Shown here one piece after another: positions 1 through 6,862 of a DNA stretch of 32,529 nucleotides. The DNA comes from Methylobacterium sp. J-026. Lineage in GTDB: Bacteria; Pseudomonadota; Alphaproteobacteria; Rhizobiales; Beijerinckiaceae. How positions within the stretch are numbered: position 1 is the stretch's first letter; every line of letters begins with the position of its first letter. Below the pieces are notes generated by a model. The model saw nothing but the letters and a program-made list of their open reading frames with translations. It ran no database searches and was not told the origin of the DNA. The stretch is taken from NCBI RefSeq assembly GCF_022829585.1, contig NZ_JAKSYC010000282.1, forward strand, positions 1 to 32,529, in the 5' to 3' direction. A program made the translations under genes and the position numbers.

Positions 1-162
1 GCCGTGGGCAACGTCAAGCAGGCGGCCGGCAAGGCGACGGGCAACGACAAGCTCGTGGCCGAGGGCAAGGCGCAGGAGCTGAAGGGCGAGGCGCAGAAGA
101 CGGTGGGCGACGTCAAGGACGGCGCCAAGAGCCTGGCCGACAAGGTCACCGGCAAGCACTGA
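1..162 (+). CDS. CsbD-like stress protein, 3' end only
   Basis: The window opens inside this gene: frame 1 is open from the first base and stops at TGA 160-162, giving the last 53 residues. The visible part is rich in Lys, Gly and Ala, with the short amphipathic repeats typical of CsbD-like proteins (AVGNVKQAAGKATGN, then KAQELKGEAQKTVGDVKD). CsbD is a small, probably disordered general-stress protein of unknown biochemical function. The start codon and promoter lie outside the window. The next gene, 82 bases downstream, is a related CsbD-like protein with a membrane anchor, so the two probably belong to one stress locus. Family assignment is by composition and motif and is fairly secure. Function is not known. 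Confidence 0.75.
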   Translation, partial: AVGNVKQAAGKATGNDKLVAEGKAQELKGEAQKTVGDVKDGAKSLADKVTGKH

Positions 163-244
163 AGCCGCGACCGGGGGTGGCGCCGGCCGGCCCCACCCCC
201 GAGCCCGGCCCCCGATGGCACCCATCCCAATCCAGGAGAGCAAC

Positions 245-628
245 ATGAACCGCGACCAGATCCGTGGCGCGTCCCGGCACCTGAAGGGCCGGGCGCAGAG
301 CGCGGTCGGCGGCCTGACCGGCGATCCGGCCCGTCAGGTGCGCGGCGCCGTGAACCAGGTCGCCGGCGGGGCGCAATACGCCTACGGCCGCGCCCGGGAC
401 CGCGCCGAGGACCTCGCCGAGGACGGGCGCCACCTGGCGGAGGCCGCGCGGAAGCGGGCCGACCACCTGATCGACGACGGGCGCGACCGCGCGCGCGACG
501 TCCGCCGCCGCGGCGAGGCCTACGGCCGGCGGGCGATCCGCACCCTCGACGGCAACCGCACGAACACCCTGCTGGGCCTCGCCGCGCTCGCCTTCGCGGC
601 CGGATGGCTCGTCCGACGCACCCGCTAA
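245..628 (+). CDS. CsbD-like protein with C-terminal membrane anchor
   Basis: This 127-residue protein starts at ATG 245, preceded by a good ribosome binding site (AGGAGAG, 232-241). An in-frame ATG at 215 has no such site and was rejected. Residues 8-45 resemble a CsbD module (KGRAQSAVGGLTGD then GAVNQVAGGAQ). Residues 50-100 form a strongly charged Arg/Asp/Glu helix, probably a coiled coil. Residues 108-123 are a single hydrophobic segment followed by VRRTR, which suggests a C-terminal inner-membrane anchor with the charged part in the cytoplasm. This layout resembles ElaB/YqjD-type tail-anchored proteins. It follows another CsbD-like gene and precedes a 32-residue basic protein, probably co-transcribed. 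The precise role is unknown. Confidence 0.75.
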   Translation: MNRDQIRGASRHLKGRAQSAVGGLTGDPARQVRGAVNQVAGGAQYAYGRARDRAEDLAEDGRHLAEAARKRADHLIDDGRDRARDVRRRGEAYGRRAIRTLDGNRTNTLLGLAALAFAAGWLVRRTR

Positions 629-644
629 CCAGGAAACCCCACCG

Positions 645-743
645 ATGCTGCGCAAGATCCTGACGGCCTTCGTCGTGCCGAAGATCATCGCCTATCTCGG
701 ACGCCGCTACGGCCGCGGCACCCGTTCGGGCCGAACCTCCTGA
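645..743 (+). CDS. 32-residue basic membrane-associated protein
   Basis: A short frame runs from ATG 645 to TGA 741-743, with AGGAAA at 631-636 as a plausible ribosome binding site. It lies 16 bases after the CsbD-like gene. The first 18 residues (MLRKILTAFVVPKIIAYL) could be a short hydrophobic helix. The tail is Gly/Arg-rich (GRRYGRGTRSGR). I do not recognise a named family. The spacing, ribosome site and amphipathic start support a real small gene co-transcribed with its neighbour. Confidence 0.45.
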   Translation: MLRKILTAFVVPKIIAYLGRRYGRGTRSGRTS

Positions 744-824
744 ACGCCCCGCCGTCGGCACATCTGCCGACCGCCCTGCGCCGCGCGACGGCTTCCCCGC
801 GGCGCGGCGCTTCTCAGGCCGCGA

Positions 825-1004
825 TCACGGCCCTGACGATCCGGGATGGGGTACGAGTCCGGACGCACCCATGAGGCTTCCGGACCGTGCCGGCGCCTCC
901 GCCGCGGGGCCGATCGTGCGGTGCCCGTTGGCCACTTGGCCCGCCATCAGCAGGGTCAGGGCGGCCAGCATAAGACCGGTGCCGCCGATGACCCCGCAGA
1001 ACAT
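825..1004 (-). CDS. possible small single-span membrane protein
   Basis: The 515-base gap between the 32-residue gene and the next minus-strand gene contains one weak candidate: a 59-residue frame from ATG 1004 to the stop at 825-827. Residues 2-22 form a convincing hydrophobic segment (FCGVIGGTGLMLAALTLLMA), followed by a Pro/Ala/Gly-rich tail. A GTG at 1079 would extend it N-terminally without adding recognisable sequence. No strong ribosome binding site precedes ATG 1004 and no family is recognised. The only support is the hydrophobic segment. Nothing else is visible in 744-1258. Confidence 0.25.
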   Translation of the reverse strand: MFCGVIGGTGLMLAALTLLMAGQVANGHRTIGPAAEAPARSGSLMGASGLVPHPGSSGP

Positions 1005-1258
1005 CGGCAGGCCGGGTCCCCCGTGTCGGCCGTTTTGACTCGATAGCCGCTGCGTCACCTGCAGACCTCGCTGATCCACATGCGTGGATCCGAGGGAGCA
1101 ACAGGCTCTCCCCGCGATAGGTCCGCTCCTGCGGCGCTATGGTGGTCCGTGGGATCCACCCACCCGACGACCGCTCGGCCATGTCGCCCCGAAAGCCGGA
1201 TCCCAGCTTTCGGGACGACGCTGTCACCGCCGTGGGGCGGGCGACGTGACCTGTGACG

Positions 1259-1549
1259 TTACTTGCCGCTCGGCGCGGCGCCGCTGCCGGTCGCGCCATT
1301 GCCGGTCCCGCTGCCGGCGGGCGCGCCGGGGGTGCTGACGGGCGGGCCGCCGGCGGTGCCGGGCCCCGTGCCCCGGCTCATGGTGCCGGTGGACCCGGTG
1401 CTCATGCCCTTCTCGGAATTGCTCTTCACGGAGCCCGGATTGTTCATGTTGCCTTCGGCGCTGCCGCCTCCGGCCGCGGACTGGGCCAAGGCGGCACCCG
1501 AGACCGCAAGCGAGAGAACGGCAGCCAGGGTCAGCGTTTTCATCGGCAT
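1259..1549 (-). CDS. secreted Gly/Ser/Thr-rich low-complexity protein
   Basis: This 96-residue product begins with a clear Sec signal peptide (MKTLTLAAVLSLAVSGAALA, cleavage expected after ALAQ). The rest is low complexity, made of Gly, Ser, Thr, Pro and Asn. It includes GTMSRGTGPGTAGGPP and ends in GAAPSGK. GGAG stands 8 bases before the ATG at 1547-1549; a second ATG two codons in would leave the signal peptide intact. Such proteins are common in Methylobacterium-type genomes and their function is unknown. The export signal is visible. A periplasmic or surface location is inferred. Confidence 0.6.
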   Translation of the reverse strand: MPMKTLTLAAVLSLAVSGAALAQSAAGGGSAEGNMNNPGSVKSNSEKGMSTGSTGTMSRGTGPGTAGGPPVSTPGAPAGSGTGNGATGSGAAPSGK

Positions 1550-1719
1550 GATGGTTTCTCCGTGCGGATCGATGCGATCAGCTCAGGGGGAAACGTCATC
1601 ATGACCGGTAATGTTCACATCAGGTCTCACGAACCCCGACCCGTGTTCTGGATTCGTGGGGTCATGGATCAGATGGACAGTGTCGGGCGCCCCGAAACCG
1701 GCCGATCATGCTGGCCCGA

Positions 1720-2439
1720 CTAGGCGGGCAGAACCACCACCTTCGTCTTGACCGGCGTCCGCGCATAGAGATGGATCATGTCCTGGCTGAGCAGGCCGAC
1801 GCAGCCGCTCGTGATGCCCGTGCCGATCGATTCGGCGTCGCTGCTGGCGTAGATCGTGTAGAGCGTATAGGCGCCATTCTGGTAGAGATGCAGGGTGCGG
1901 GCGCCGAGCGGGTTGTCGAGGCCCCCGGGCATGCCATGGGCGTATTTGGCGGCCTCGGGCTGGCGCCGGATCATCTCCTTGGGCGGGGTCCAGGTCGCCC
2001 ATTCGGATTTGCGTCCGACATAGGCGTCCCCGTTCCACAGGAACCCGTCGCGGCCGACATTGGCGCCGTACCGGGTGGCGGACCCGTCACCCTCGACGCG
2101 ATACACATAGAAGTTGGCGGGATCGACGATGATCGTGCCGGCCGTCTCCTTGGTCTCGTAGCGGACCGTCCGGCGATAGTATTTCGGATCGATCTTGCTG
2201 ACATCGACCGCGGGAATCGGGAATTTCTCGTCCGGCATCGGCCCGTAGACCTTCGCGGCCTCGGCGAGGAGCAAGCCGTCGGAGGTTGCGCAACCGCCGA
2301 GCCCGAGGGTGCCGACACCGAGGGCGCCGACGCCGAGGGCCGAGCCGGCCAGGAAGGATCGGCGGCTGAGAAGCCGCGCCCCGAGGCGCCCGCTCCCGTC
2401 CCGCCCGGCCGCGCCGGCATTCCCAACGTCCATGCTCAT
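1720..2439 (-). CDS. L,D-transpeptidase-like (YkuD) lipoprotein
   Basis: The 239-residue protein looks like an L,D-transpeptidase, the enzyme class that makes 3-3 peptidoglycan cross-links or attaches proteins to the wall. Residues 25-30 (SRRSFL) form a twin-arginine motif. A hydrophobic stretch runs to a lipobox-like LGLGGC with Cys50, so it may be a Tat-exported lipoprotein. The YkuD domain spans about 100-238, with His184 in LHLYQNG and the nucleophile Cys213 in TSGCVGL. Family members normally read SGC(V/I)R, and the Arg two residues after Cys is part of the active site. Here it is Gly215 (GGC codon), so activity is uncertain. AAGGGAAG upstream supports the ATG at 2439. It looks monocistronic. 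Confidence 0.8.
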   Translation of the reverse strand: MSMDVGNAGAAGRDGSGRLGARLLSRRSFLAGSALGVGALGVGTLGLGGCATSDGLLLAEAAKVYGPMPDEKFPIPAVDVSKIDPKYYRRTVRYETKETAGTIIVDPANFYVYRVEGDGSATRYGANVGRDGFLWNGDAYVGRKSEWATWTPPKEMIRRQPEAAKYAHGMPGGLDNPLGARTLHLYQNGAYTLYTIYASSDAESIGTGITSGCVGLLSQDMIHLYARTPVKTKVVVLPA

Positions 2440-2703
2440 GTCCGGACTTCCCTTGTCCTGCGGTGCGACGCGCGCGCGTCGGCCCGCGCTCCGCCTGCGG
2501 CTCGGCCGAGACTGCCGGACCCCGCCGGCAAGCTCGGCTTTTCAATGCCGAAAGCCGGGAGAATGCGTCGAGAGTATGACTCTTGGCGCCGGTCGATAAG
2601 TTTTGATCTGGTCGATGCCGGTATACGCCATGTCGAGACCGGCACGCCGCGCGCGGCGGACGGGGACCGGGCGGAACCGACGCGCCCGGGCGCGGTTTCC
2701 GAG

Positions 2704-2737
2704 CCGTGACCGCGCGGGCGCCGCGACCCGGTCACGG
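2704..2737. promoter_or_regulatory. inverted repeat upstream of P450 gene
   Basis: CCGTGACC at 2704-2711 and GGTCACGG at 2730-2737 form an 8-base perfect inverted repeat with an 18-base centre. It lies between the divergent L,D-transpeptidase-like gene (start 2439) and the P450 gene (start 2832). It could be a regulator site or an mRNA hairpin. No -10/-35 pair is convincing. The rest of the 392-base gap shows nothing coding. Confidence 0.3.
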
Positions 2738-2831
2738 GGGCTGCTCCGCGCCCGTCCCACCGGAGGCGCCCTCCGCCGGATGGGGCCCAGCGCCATCCCC
2801 GCTCCCCTGACGCGTAGGCACCAGACCCGCC

Positions 2832-4112
2832 ATGGCCGATGCCACGCTCCTCACCCGGATCAAGGATTTCTCCAGCCGCACCGACCCGTACCCGCTCTAC
2901 GCGCGCCTGCGGCAGACCCCCGTCTCGCGCCAGGACGACCCCGGCCAGGGGGAGGGGGCTCCGGGCGGCGACGCGCCCGGCGTGTGGGTGGCCGCGAGCC
3001 ACGCCGCCATCCTGCGCCTGCAGAACGATCCGCGCCTGAGCGTCGAGACCCAGCCGCCGACGCAGCGCCCCTCGACCGGCAACCCGGTCACCGACTACCT
3101 CGTCAACCCGATCAAGAACCGGATCACCGACCGGCACCAGCCGTTCCTGTTCCGGGACCCGCCCGCCCACGATGGCCTGCGCGCCGCCACCGTCCACCAG
3201 TTCACCCCCGCCCGCGTCCAGGCGATGCGCGCGCGCGCCGAGCGGCTGGTCGGCGAGATGCTCGACCGCAAGGTCGGCGCGCACGAGATCGACGTCATCG
3301 ACGACCTCGCCTACCCGCTGCCCGTCGCCATCATCTGCGAATTGTTCGGCGTGCCGGAGGGGGACGAGGCCCGGTTCCGCGACTGGTCGAGCCAGCTCGC
3401 CACCGCGGTCGAGCCCGGTCTCGCCGTCAGCGAAGAGACGCGCATCGAGAACGCCCGGACCTTCGATGCCATCTCCGACTATCTCGGCGACCTCGTGGCC
3501 GAGAAGCGGCGCCGGCCGCGCGACGACCTGCTCTCGGGGCTGGCCAACCACGCCACGCCCGACGGCGACCGGATGGGCGAATTCGATCTGATCGCCACGG
3601 CGATCCTGATCCTCGTCGCCGGCCACGAGACCGCGGTGAACCTGATCGGCAACGCCTGGCTGACCCTGATGCGCCACCCGCGCGAGCTGGAGCGCCTGCG
3701 CGCCGACCCGGGCCGCGCGCCGCGCGTGGTCGAGGAGGTGATGCGCTACGATCCCCCGGTCCAGCTCGTCACCCGCAAGACCCTCAGCGCCATCGACATC
3801 GCCGGCACCACGATCCCCGAGGGGGAGGCCCTGGTCCTGATGCTCGCCGCCGGCAACCGCGATCCGGCCGCGTTCCCCGATCCGGATCGGTTCGATCCGG
3901 ACCGCACCGGCACCCGCCATCTCGGCTTCGGCGGGGGCTTGCATTACTGCGTCGGCGCCCCGCTCGGCCGGTTCGAGGCGGAGGCCGCGCTCACGGCCCT
4001 CGCGCGCCGCCTGGAGGCGCCGCGCCTGATCGCGGATCCGCCGCCCTACCGGCGCCCGGCGACCCTGCGCGGGCCGGAGCATCTGCGGGTGGCGGTGGAG
4101 GCCATCCGGTAG
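2832..4112 (+). CDS. cytochrome P450, soluble bacterial type
   Basis: This 426-residue protein has the length of a class I bacterial P450, a haem-thiolate monooxygenase needing a separate ferredoxin and reductase. All hallmark motifs are present. The I-helix oxygen-activation motif is AGHET at 263-267. The K-helix ExxR is Glu302-Arg305 (EVMR). The haem-binding loop is FGGGLHYCVG at 366-375, with Cys373 as the axial ligand. There is no signal peptide or membrane anchor, so it is cytoplasmic. The start is ATG 2832. No ferredoxin or reductase gene lies nearby, so electrons must come from elsewhere in the genome. The substrate cannot be told from sequence. A short unknown gene lies on the opposite strand just downstream. 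Confidence 0.92.
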   Translation: MADATLLTRIKDFSSRTDPYPLYARLRQTPVSRQDDPGQGEGAPGGDAPGVWVAASHAAILRLQNDPRLSVETQPPTQRPSTGNPVTDYLVNPIKNRITDRHQPFLFRDPPAHDGLRAATVHQFTPARVQAMRARAERLVGEMLDRKVGAHEIDVIDDLAYPLPVAIICELFGVPEGDEARFRDWSSQLATAVEPGLAVSEETRIENARTFDAISDYLGDLVAEKRRRPRDDLLSGLANHATPDGDRMGEFDLIATAILILVAGHETAVNLIGNAWLTLMRHPRELERLRADPGRAPRVVEEVMRYDPPVQLVTRKTLSAIDIAGTTIPEGEALVLMLAAGNRDPAAFPDPDRFDPDRTGTRHLGFGGGLHYCVGAPLGRFEAEAALTALARRLEAPRLIADPPPYRRPATLRGPEHLRVAVEAIR

Positions 4113-4143
4113 CGCGTGTCTCCGGCTGGCCGGGGCGCCGCCT

Positions 4144-4353
4144 TCAGCGCAGCGTCGGCGATTCGCCGGGATTCAGGTGCCGGTCCTCGCCCTCGGGACC
4201 GCCCAGCGCGACGTGGCTGCTCAGCCGTTCCAGATGCGCGAAGACATGCGCGAAGGCGTCGGTCACGGCGCGCTCGAACGCGCCGTCTCCCTGCCCGTGA
4301 GCGGCTCGGAGCGCGCTCAGCAGGGCATGGTGCTGTTCGGTATCGCTCGACAT
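4144..4353 (-). CDS. small hypothetical protein
   Basis: A 69-residue frame starts at ATG 4353 with a good ribosome binding site (GCGAGGT about 6 bases upstream). The N-terminal two thirds look helical and His-rich (MSSDTEQHHALLSALRAA, then AFAHVFAHLERLSSHV). The C-terminus is polar. There is no signal peptide and no family I recognise. It converges with the P450 gene, 31 bases from its stop. It may be a small regulatory or helical-bundle protein, but that is a guess. Confidence 0.45.
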   Translation of the reverse strand: MSSDTEQHHALLSALRAAHGQGDGAFERAVTDAFAHVFAHLERLSSHVALGGPEGEDRHLNPGESPTLR

Positions 4354-4977
4354 GGTGGACCTCGCTGCCGGCCGGAGCGCCGGCCCGTCTAGGCAAGTGC
4401 CGCTGTCTGTCCTGGTTCCTGGCCGCGTCTCCGACGCAGGGATGCCGCGCGGCGGGGGGGGGCGCCGGAACGCGTCGCGGTGGTCAGGCGCGAGGGCAAG
4501 CTGCCGCTCCGGAAAGCCTAAGCCTGTGCGACCATCGATCGGGGGGAGGTCACAACCGACGCGATCCGGATCGACGCAACGTTTTGGAGAGAGTTGTCAC
4601 GAGCCGACCGGACGCCGCACCCGGCATACACGGCTCTGTTTGTGAATGGCGCGCCAGTCCGAACAAAAATGCGAACACCTATGTCATTGAGGTAGCGAGA
4701 TTATTTTTGAGATCCGGCTGCTACCCGGCACGCCACTGTCGGCGGTAGATCTCATTTAGCCGCAACGCACCCTCCGAAACCGGACGTTCCGCTATGCGCC
4801 CATCTCGGTCGTGCAAGTGACTGCAGCGCCATCCCAGGAGCGGAAATTCCGCGCCGAGCCAGCCCGGATTGTCAGCCCGTGAGCACTGGTCCTGAGGCGG
4901 TCAGATCAATCGGACTCTAGGGCCCTCCTTCCTGGGTTGCACCCCCGCCCCATTCCTGCAAGCGCACTGCGCCAGGT
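4354..4977. other. intergenic region without recognisable genes
   Basis: No frame here has a protein-like sequence. The stretch around 4640-4760 is distinctly richer in A and T than its surroundings (for example AGATTATTTTTGAG near 4698). This could be promoter DNA or imported sequence. The right end abuts the truncated amidase remnant, so part of this region may be the scar of the deletion that removed the rest of that gene. Confidence 0.4.
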
Positions 4978-5211
4978 TCAGTGTGCGTTCCGGGTCATTG
5001 CGGTTTTGGCGGCCGCATCCCTCCCGACCGCGAGGCCGAGATTGGCGGCGCAGCGCGTCATCACCGCGTGCCTTTCGATGTCCTTCGCGCTGTAGGAGGC
5101 CCGCGCGAAACCGGGATCCGTGCGGCTGCACCGGGCGAGGTCGTCGAACAGCGCCTCCACTCGGCCGCTCTGCGCACGCGCCGCCGCACCGATCGCCGAT
5201 ACCGTGTCCAT
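4978..5211 (-). pseudogene. N-terminal remnant of an M20-type amidase / hydantoinase
   Basis: From ATG 5211 to the stop at 4978-4980 the minus strand encodes 77 residues resembling the first part of M20-family N-carbamoyl-amino-acid hydrolases and allantoate amidohydrolases. A leading helix (RVEALFDDLARCSRTDPG) is followed by ARASYSAKDIERHAVM and then by GLAVGRDAAAKTAMT. This matches the family pattern in which '(G/A)RDAAGNTY' precedes the metal-binding catalytic domain. The normal length is about 400-430 residues. Here the frame ends before any zinc ligand, and no continuation was recognised in other frames toward 4500. The product cannot be an active hydrolase. Its position beside racemase-like genes fits an old hydantoin or carbamoyl-amino-acid locus. 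Assignment is by pattern only. Confidence 0.5.
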
Positions 5212-5346
5212 CCTGCCGCTCCCGGTGCGCGGGTCTGGAGCGGACCGCGACGGCGCCACCCTGCCACTATCGTGCCGCCCCGCCGGAACGATCCTTGCCA
5301 CCGACGAGGGCCGGGCTCGCACCGAGGCGCAGGGGAGACAACCGGG

Positions 5347-6081
5347 ATGGTGGACACGCAGTCGAAGGTCAGGCTCGGAATGCTGACGCCATCCTCGAAC
5401 AGCGTCCTCGAGCCGATGACGGCACGCATGCTGGTCGGGCAACCCGGGATCACCGCCCATTTCGCGCGCCTGCGGGTGACGCAGATCGGGCTGTCGTCGG
5501 CCGCACTCGATCAGTTCGATCAGGCACCGATGCTGGCCGCCTCGGAGCTGCTGGCCGATGCCCGCGTCGCCGCGATCCTGTGGAACGGCACGGCGGGCGC
5601 CTGGCTCGGCTTTGCGAGCGATGCGGCTCTGTCCGAGGCGATCACGCGGCAGACCGGCGTGCCGGCCTCTACCTCAGCGCTCGCCTTCCGCGACTTGTTC
5701 CGCAAGCGCGGGATCACGCGTGTCGGGCTGGTGACCCCCTATACGGGCGACGTCCAGGCACAGATCCAAACAAACTGGCAGGCCAACGGGCTCGACTGCT
5801 CGGCCGAGCGGCACCTTGGCCTGTCGGAGAATTTTGCCTTCGCGGAGGCCGACGAGGCCGAGATCGCCGGCATGGTCCGCGCCGTGGCGGGCGAGGGCGC
5901 TGAGGCGGCCGCCATCGTTTGCACCAACCTCGCAGGCGCAGCCATCGCGCCCGCCCTGGAGGCAGAACTCGGGATCCCGGTCTACGATTCCGTGGCCGTC
6001 AGCCTGTGGAAGGCGATGGACCTCGCTAGGCTCGAGACCGCGGCGATCACCGGCTGGGGCAGCCTGTTCGCGCCGCACTGA
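5347..6081 (+). CDS. arylmalonate decarboxylase / maleate isomerase-like protein
   Basis: The 244-residue protein belongs to the Asp/Glu racemase superfamily, near maleate cis-trans isomerase and arylmalonate decarboxylase. The N-terminal MLTPSSNSVLEP (12-23) is typical. Two-cysteine members have one Cys in a YACTSG-type loop and one in a second loop. Here the first loop reads WNGTAGAW, with Gly81 at the Cys position, and the second reads IVCTNLAG with Cys192. TPYTGDV places Tyr132 where arylmalonate decarboxylase has its active-site Tyr. One Cys, Gly and Tyr is the decarboxylase pattern, so an enolate-forming decarboxylase is more likely than a racemase. The true start is ATG 5347 (AGGGGAGA upstream). 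The upstream frame extension is non-coding. It converges with the gene at 6092. Confidence 0.75.
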   Translation: MVDTQSKVRLGMLTPSSNSVLEPMTARMLVGQPGITAHFARLRVTQIGLSSAALDQFDQAPMLAASELLADARVAAILWNGTAGAWLGFASDAALSEAITRQTGVPASTSALAFRDLFRKRGITRVGLVTPYTGDVQAQIQTNWQANGLDCSAERHLGLSENFAFAEADEAEIAGMVRAVAGEGAEAAAIVCTNLAGAAIAPALEAELGIPVYDSVAVSLWKAMDLARLETAAITGWGSLFAPH

Positions 6082-6091
6082 GCGGCGTCGT

Positions 6092-6862
6092 TCAGCCGTC
6101 GTCCACGTCGCCCCGCTCGATCCAGCGCCGCAGCGCCGGTGCCAGCCCGGTGGCGGGCTTGGCCGGAGGCCGGGCGAAGCGGCCCGCACGCGGCGGTCGC
6201 GCCCCGAGCCGGACCAGGGCCTGCGCCTGACCGAGGGCGGCCGCCAGCGGATCGATCAGCGGCACCGGAACCGCATCGCCGATCCGCGCAGCGAGGCCGG
6301 TGAGCGGGGCGCCGGCCAAGATCACCGCGTCGGCCCCATCCTCGGTGACGGCCCGGTTGGCCAGGGCGACGATCTCGGCCGCCAGCTCGTGCTGCACCTC
6401 CGTAACCGAGCGGAAGCCGGCCGAGACCGCCCGGACGCAGGCGCAGCGGGCCGACAGGCCGGCGAGGGCAACCGCATCCTCGTACCAGGGCAGCAGCGTG
6501 ACCGAGAAGGTCACGATGCCGAACCGTTGGCCGAGCTGGCAGGCGGTGAGCATCGCCGCCTCCGCCATGCCGACCACCGGCAGGTCGAACAGCTCCCGTG
6601 CCGCCATTAGGCCGGGGTCGCCGAAGGCCGCGATCACGGCAGCGTCGTAGCCGGCGTGATGCTCCGCGAGAGTCTCCAGCACCGCGGCCCCCGCGAGCTG
6701 CGCCTCCGCGCGGCTCGCGATGTAGGGCAGCCCCCGCGCGGCCGTGATCGCAGTGAGCGCCGCGTCGGGGGCGAGCGATGCCGCCGCGGCGGCCTCCATC
6801 CGCGCCGTCATGGCGGCCGAGGTGTTCGGGTTGAGGAGGAGGAGCCGCACGCCGTCAGACAC
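6092..6862 (-). CDS. hydantoin racemase-like protein lacking catalytic cysteines
   Basis: This 256-residue protein has the Asp/Glu/hydantoin racemase fold: LLLLNPNTS at 7-15, GLPYIASRAEA near 44-54 and a VIAAFGDPGL loop at 76-85. True hydantoin racemases use two cysteines, one in VIACFGDPGL and one in a GCAGM-type loop. Here the first is Ala79 and the second loop reads LAGAPLTG, with Gly184 in place of Cys. Two-base racemisation is therefore impossible as understood; it may bind ligand, do different chemistry or be decayed. The start is GTG 6862, overlapping the amidohydrolase stop by eight bases, which indicates translational coupling. It is the last gene of the minus-strand operon that starts at 11205. 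Confidence 0.78.
   Translation of the reverse strand: MSDGVRLLLLNPNTSAAMTARMEAAAAASLAPDAALTAITAARGLPYIASRAEAQLAGAAVLETLAEHHAGYDAAVIAAFGDPGLMAARELFDLPVVGMAEAAMLTACQLGQRFGIVTFSVTLLPWYEDAVALAGLSARCACVRAVSAGFRSVTEVQHELAAEIVALANRAVTEDGADAVILAGAPLTGLAARIGDAVPVPLIDPLAAALGQAQALVRLGARPPRAGRFARPPAKPATGLAPALRRWIERGDVDDG

Noticed and set aside
1629..1659. CACGAA / TTCGTG inverted repeat between the Gly/Ser-rich gene and the transpeptidase gene
   Set aside because: Only six pairs with a wide loop; too weak to call as a terminator or operator.
2436..4082. 548-codon open frame on the minus strand opposite the P450 gene
   Set aside because: It is a GC-rich shadow of the P450 gene. The translation is dominated by Arg, Gly, Ala and Asp with no family features, while the P450 frame has every expected motif.
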